This document shows, in pieces, positions 60,924 to 64,000 of a stretch of 64,000 nucleotides of DNA. The first letter of the stretch is position 1, and each line of letters begins with the position of its first letter. Made by a program: the position numbers and the translations under genes. Below the pieces are notes generated by a model, which saw only the letters and a list, made by a program, of their open reading frames with translations, was not told where the DNA came from and searched no databases. The stretch is from Bog-473 sp963725895 (lineage in GTDB: Bacteria > Actinomycetota > Acidimicrobiia > Acidimicrobiales > RAAP-2): assembly GCA_963725895.1 (NCBI GenBank), contig CAVSAJ010000001.1:1612001-1676000 (forward strand). Direction: 5' to 3'.

Positions 60924-60931
60924 ATCAAGAA
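60924..60931. other. attR core ATCAAGAA
   Basis: Same 8-bp core as at 54802-54809. To its right the bS22 coding sequence continues without a change. Confidence 0.8.
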
Positions 60932-61010
60932 GCGCCGCAAGCGGATGCGCAAGAAGAAGCACAAGAAGATGCTCAAGGCGACCCGCTGGCAGCGCCGGGC
61001 GGGCAAGTAG
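60924..61010 (+). pseudogene. bS22 gene, 3' fragment at the right junction
   Basis: Twenty-eight codons plus TAG encode IKKRRKRMRKKKHKKMLKAT and WQRRAGK minus the first residues of bS22. No start codon or ribosome site is supplied by the element end, so this part is probably silent. Very similar short proteins are typical of the actinobacterial 30S subunit. Confidence 0.85.
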
Positions 61011-61081
61011 CGCACGAATCGCCCGCTGGCTCCTCACGCCCGATCCCGAGGCGCCAGATCCGTCCCTCGTCCCGCCGCTCC

Positions 61082-61852
61082 TCACTCCCCGTTCCAATCA
61101 CTCGGGACGGTGCGCGCCCGCACCAGGCGGCCGGCCTCGCCTCGTAGCCTGAGCTCGGCCGCCGAGGCCCCGCCCGCCTCCGCCGGGCCTCCTTCGACGA
61201 ACCAGGTGGACCCGCTGCCGGCCAGCGCCGGCTCGGCCCCGGCCAGCTCCCCGAGGGCGTCTCGCCACGCCAGAAGGCGGGGCTCGACCGCCAGCGCGGC
61301 GGCCGCCAGCTCGTTCGGTCCGTCGTGGGTCGGGCCGTCGTCCCACGCTCGGTAGACGGCGGCGGTGTCGACCCCGAAGGGCGGCACGAGCAAGAGGTAG
61401 TCACGGGCCTCGAAGGGCAGCGGCGTGATGCGCTCGCCGATCCCTTCGACTCTGGCCCGGCCGCCCACCACGCAGAAGGGGACGTCGGCACCGAGGCTCG
61501 CCGCGACCGAGGCGTCGGCGCACCCCGCCCAGCGCAGGACGGCCGCGGCGTCAGCCGACCCACCTCCGAGCCCCCCGCCGACCGGGATCCGCTTGGTCAG
61601 ACGGATCCCCGCCTGGCGCCCGCAGGCGACGAGCGCCCGGGCGACCAGGTTCTCCTCGGTGACCGCGAGCCGGTCGGCCCGCGTGGCCGGATCGGCCACC
61701 ACCACGAGCCCCGACCCACCCTCGTCGAAGACGAGTTCGTCGGCCAGACTGAGCGTGACCATCTCGGCGTCGAGCTCGTGGTAGCCGTCGGGCCGCACGC
61801 CGCGCACGCGCAGCGACACCGTCAGCTTGGCGGGCGCGAGGATCCGTCTCAC
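61082..61852 (-). CDS. ispE: 4-diphosphocytidyl-2-C-methyl-D-erythritol kinase
   Basis: IspE phosphorylates CDP-ME in the MEP isoprenoid pathway. LAPAKLTVSLRVRGVRPDGY carries the catalytic Lys, YHELDAEMVTLSLAD follows, and IPVGGGLGGGSADAAAVL is the GHMP kinase ATP loop with the catalytic Asp nearby. LPFEARDYLLLVPPFGVDT and AGSGSTWFVEG complete the family pattern. GTG at 61852 overlaps the ksgA stop, so the genes are coupled. The 256-residue length is near normal. Confidence 0.92.
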   Translation of the reverse strand: MRRILAPAKLTVSLRVRGVRPDGYHELDAEMVTLSLADELVFDEGGSGLVVVADPATRADRLAVTEENLVARALVACGRQAGIRLTKRIPVGGGLGGGSADAAAVLRWAGCADASVAASLGADVPFCVVGGRARVEGIGERITPLPFEARDYLLLVPPFGVDTAAVYRAWDDGPTHDGPNELAAAALAVEPRLLAWRDALGELAGAEPALAGSGSTWFVEGGPAEAGGASAAELRLRGEAGRLVRARTVPSDWNGE

Positions 61853-62670
61853 AGCGCCGCCAGCCTGCCCCACTCGGCCACGCCGAGCTCCTCGGCCCGG
61901 GCGTCGGGCCGCACGCCCGCTCGCTCGAACGCGGCGAGGTCGACGACGCCGGCCAGGGCGCGGCGCAGCATCTTGCGCCGGTGGGCGAAGCCGGCCCGCA
62001 CCACGGCGTTCAGCCGCTCGTACGAGACGAGCGCGGGGTCGACCGCGGGCGCCGGCAGACGCTCCAGACGGACCAGCACGGACTCGACCCGGGGCCGCGG
62101 GATGAAGACCGATGCCGGGACCCGCCCGACCACCGCCGCCCGTGCGAAGTAGGCGACCCGCACGGAGACCGCGCCGTAGGCCTCGTGCCCGGGGCCGGCG
62201 GCCATGCGCTCGCCGACCTCGCGCTGCACCATGACGAGGAGCGTGGTCACGGCGGGCACCTCCACCAAGGTCCGCAGGACCAGCGGGGTGGCCACGTTGT
62301 AGGGCAGGTTCGCCACCAGGTGCCAGGACCCGGCGCCCCTCTCCGCCAACAACCCGGCCAGGTCGAGGGCCATGGCGTCGCCCTCGACGACCTCGACGCC
62401 GACCGGTTCGACCACGCCACGGAGGACGGGCATGAGGTGGCGGTCGGCCTCCACCGCCACCACCCGTGCCCCGGTCTCGGCCAGGGCGAGGGTCAGTGAT
62501 CCGAGGCCGGCGCCGATCTCGAGGACCTGGGATCCCGCGCCGGCGCCTGAGAGACGGGCGATCCGGCGCACGGTGTTGGGATCGGCGACGAAGTTCTGCC
62601 CGAGCGCCTTGCTGGGCCGGATCCCGTGCGCAGACAGGAGGCGAGCGATGTCGGCGCCGGAATGGGTCAC
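61849..62670 (-). CDS. ksgA: 16S rRNA dimethyladenosine transferase
   Basis: KsgA (RsmA) dimethylates A1518 and A1519 of 16S rRNA. HGIRPSKALGQNFVADPNTV is the N-terminal signature, VLEIGAGLGSLTLALAETG is the SAM motif, and LVANLPYNVATPLVLRTLV contains the catalytic NLPY. FIPRPRVESVLVRLERL is the C-terminal RNA-contact region. GTG at 62670 overlaps the RlpA-like stop, and the gene continues into ispE by another overlap. Order rlpA-like, ksgA, ispE is common in actinobacteria (rpfB-ksgA-ispE in mycobacteria). Confidence 0.93.
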   Translation of the reverse strand: MTHSGADIARLLSAHGIRPSKALGQNFVADPNTVRRIARLSGAGAGSQVLEIGAGLGSLTLALAETGARVVAVEADRHLMPVLRGVVEPVGVEVVEGDAMALDLAGLLAERGAGSWHLVANLPYNVATPLVLRTLVEVPAVTTLLVMVQREVGERMAAGPGHEAYGAVSVRVAYFARAAVVGRVPASVFIPRPRVESVLVRLERLPAPAVDPALVSYERLNAVVRAGFAHRRKMLRRALAGVVDLAAFERAGVRPDARAEELGVAEWGRLAAL

Positions 62671-63353
62671 CAGGAGATTGTGACTTCCACCACTCCCTGG
62701 CTCGTGTCTGCGATCTGTGAGAAGCCCTCGGGCGACATGTCGACGACCCGCGGGTAGCCGGCGTCTTCCCGGTCGTCCACCGTGCACGTCGTCGATGCGC
62801 CCGTGGCGTCGTTGGTGACGGTGAGCACCGTACCGAACGGAAGCGTCGGGCTGGCGCAATATCCGTCCGGTGCCTCGGCATACCACGTGGCCTCACCGTC
62901 TTCGCTGTTCGTCGGCGCCGGCACCGTCGTCGTGGTCGGCGGAGGAGGTGGTGGTGGTGGTGGCGGCGTCGTTGTCGTTGTCGGGGGCGGCGTGGTCGTC
63001 GTCGTGCTCGGTGGCGCGGTCGTCGTCGTCGATGACGTCGTCGTGCTCGCGGGCGCTTGATACGCGACCAGGTGCGACTGCAAGCTCACACCATCGCGGC
63101 GAGAGCCGTCTCCTCGGAGCGCGTCCGCGGCATGTGCGCCGTGCGTGCCGCGTGTGCCGTGCGCGCCGTCGATGGTGCGGACCGCTGACCGCGCACGCGA
63201 CGCAGTCGCCGACGAGTTCTGCAGCAACAGGAGAGGCGCGCCGAAGAGTACGCCGCAAATGACTGCAGCGACGCCCAGGCGCCTCCCCCCAGTGCTCTGG
63301 TTCCGCAGGGCTCCACCCTTCTCCGGGGACACAGTGCACCCGCGCCGACACAC
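62667..63353 (-). CDS. RlpA-like double-psi beta-barrel protein, secreted
   Basis: A basic N-terminus is followed by a signal/anchor helix (LGVAAVICGVLFGAPLLLLQ). A long Thr/Pro linker (about residues 100-145) leads to a C-terminal DPBB domain: EDGEATWYAEAPDGYCASPT, LPFGTVLTVTNDATGASTTC and PRVVDMSPEGFSQIA. This matches RlpA-type lytic transglycosylase or expansin-like domains. It holds the place that rpfB has in mycobacteria, upstream of ksgA. It probably acts on cell-wall glycan. The start (GTG at 63353, or GTG at 63332) is uncertain. Confidence 0.82.
   Translation of the reverse strand: MCRRGCTVSPEKGGALRNQSTGGRRLGVAAVICGVLFGAPLLLLQNSSATASRARSAVRTIDGAHGTRGTHGAHAADALRGDGSRRDGVSLQSHLVAYQAPASTTTSSTTTTAPPSTTTTTPPPTTTTTPPPPPPPPPPTTTTVPAPTNSEDGEATWYAEAPDGYCASPTLPFGTVLTVTNDATGASTTCTVDDREDAGYPRVVDMSPEGFSQIADTSQGVVEVTISW
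62915..63045. repeat. Low-complexity Thr/Pro linker repeats
   Basis: Runs of GGT and GTC triplets (GTG GTG GTG GTG and similar) encode the Thr/Pro linker of the RlpA-like protein on the minus strand. They are prone to slippage. Confidence 0.7.
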
Positions 63354-63568
63354 GGGGGCGAGGGGTTTCTGGAGAACTTAGATAACCAATCGAGGAGGCC
63401 GCAAACCAGAAATCGGGCGAATCCTTTTTGCGTGCTCTTTTCCCAGGTCACGGACCATGCAGTCCGCAATATTTAGGAAAACCCCCAGTTCATCGGGGCA
63501 TTTTTCGAAAAAACTGCCTCAAACACCCAGGTCACAAGGTTCTCGTATTACACACAACAGCACGTGAA
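63354..63568. other. AT-rich leader between tatD and the RlpA-like gene
   Basis: A 215-bp region of lower GC that should hold the RlpA-like promoter and a long leader. The inverted pair GGCATTTTT/AAAAACTGCC (plus-strand 63497-63518) is nearly symmetric and could end the tatD transcript. CGGAC/GTCCG brackets a second small hairpin at 63450-63465. I looked for a c-di-AMP (ydaO) riboswitch, often found upstream of such genes, and could not support it. Confidence 0.35.
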
Positions 63569-64000
63569 TTAGCTGTCTGTGGAAAACACCATGGCTGCCG
63601 TCGCGGCCGTGCGCTCCATCACCTCGGCGACGGTGCACTCCTTGACGGCGGCGATCGCCTCGCCCACGAGCGGCAGGTACGACGGCTCGTTGGGACGCCC
63701 TCGGTGCGGCACCGGCGCGAGGAACGGGCTGTCCGTTTCGACGAGTAGCCGATCGAGTGGACAACGCGTGGCGGCGTCGCGAACCTCCCGCGCGTTCTTG
63801 AACGTCACGATGCCGCTGAACGACACGAACATGCCCGCGTCCAGACAACGCTCGGCTTCGTCCGGCCCACCGGTGAAGCAATGGAGCACGGTGCGCTCGG
63901 GCACACCTTCCGTGCCGAGGATGTCGAAGAGATCGGACCATGCATCGCGCGCGTGGATCACGAGTGCCAGATCGTGCGCATGTGCCAATGCGATCTGCGC
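63569..64000 (-). CDS. tatD: TatD-family metal-dependent hydrolase, 5' end outside the window
   Basis: The last 143 codons are seen, open to the right edge. LALVIHARDAWSDLFDIL has the metal-binding His, ERTVLHCFTGGPDEAERCLD the next, and LLVETDSPFLAPVPHRGRPN the terminal Asp motif (ETDSPFL). GYVVxxK-like and VAEVMERTAA end segments are normal. TatD is a 3'-5' DNA/RNA exonuclease-like or deacylase enzyme in the cytoplasm. It heads the ksgA region, as in many bacteria (tatD-rpf/rlpA-ksgA). Confidence 0.9.
   Translation of the reverse strand, partial: AQIALAHAHDLALVIHARDAWSDLFDILGTEGVPERTVLHCFTGGPDEAERCLDAGMFVSFSGIVTFKNAREVRDAATRCPLDRLLVETDSPFLAPVPHRGRPNEPSYLPLVGEAIAAVKECTVAEVMERTAATAAMVFSTDS

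Larger units (their letters stand above)
54802..60931. mobile_element. Integrative element inserted in the bS22 gene
   Basis: A 6.1-kb element bounded by ATCAAGAA cores. It carries, from left: a tyrosine recombinase (+), a recoded bS22 copy (-), a Tdi1-like immunity gene (+), small unknown frames (+), an IS110-type transposase (-), and a minus-strand operon of Rep, a 26-residue micro-protein, a 78-residue protein and an HTH-like protein. No conjugation or capsid gene is visible, so it looks like an integrated rolling-circle plasmid or phage satellite. Joining the flanks across one core gives an uninterrupted bS22 gene, which proves the insertion site without reference data. Confidence 0.85.

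Noticed and set aside
54802..60931. Conjugative actinobacterial element (AICE)
   Set aside because: Integrase and Rep fit, but no TraB/SpoIIIE-like translocase or transfer genes are present.
63354..63568. c-di-AMP (ydaO) riboswitch upstream of the RlpA-like gene
   Set aside because: The position is right, but the conserved ydaO core could not be recognised by eye.

Overview
The window is high-GC DNA from an actinobacterium. The order eno, ftsB-like, DUF501, ppx, the set mazG, surA-like, mfd, pth, rplY, prs, glmU, an MprAB-like two-component pair, and the very short ribosomal protein bS22 all point to Actinomycetota. An Acidimicrobiia-like lineage is my inference from gene order; nothing in the window proves it.

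Layout. 1-6.8 kb: a secreted propeller-like protein cut by the left edge, an odd tRNA, a type-B carboxylesterase, an NlpC/P60 cell-wall hydrolase, an acyltransferase-SDR pair, and a GNAT-aminotransferase pair. 7.9-37.2 kb: a large cell-surface glycan locus with several glycosyltransferases, a HAD-like/GT8-like pair and the split CDP-dideoxyhexose genes rfbF, rfbH and rfbG. It also holds a minus-strand operon (aldolase, TPP enzyme, SDR, dehydroquinate-synthase-like cyclase, epimerase), multipass membrane glycosyltransferase-like proteins, a methyltransferase-Rieske pair and a DMT transporter. 37.3-54.2 kb: housekeeping genes. 61-64 kb: ispE, ksgA, an RlpA-like gene and tatD.

Between 54.80 and 60.93 kb a 6.1-kb integrative element has split the 32-codon gene for ribosomal protein bS22. 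The first codons of bS22 lie at 54790 and the remainder at 60924-61010, and both junctions carry the 8-bp core ATCAAGAA. The element encodes a tyrosine recombinase and, on the opposite strand at 55869-55967, a complete bS22 copy. That copy has the same amino-acid sequence as the interrupted gene but differs at 14 of 99 bases, all silent or in the start codon, and one difference falls in the core. The element therefore seems to destroy a host ribosomal gene and supply a recoded replacement. It also holds a rolling-circle Rep operon with ATGA-coupled micro-genes, an HTH-like gene, an orphan Tdi1-like immunity gene and a nested IS110-type transposase. Upstream of the transposase is a run of hairpins that could be its bridge RNA.

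Frameshifts. No broken gene is evident in the first 25 kb. From 25.4 kb on, about 22 apparent single-base frameshifts hit many genes, including eno (about five), mazG, rplY, ppx and the IS110 transposase, yet mfd (3.7 kb) is intact. Because essential genes are hit, consensus error is the likeliest cause. Such genes are given as one CDS with the shift positions stated.
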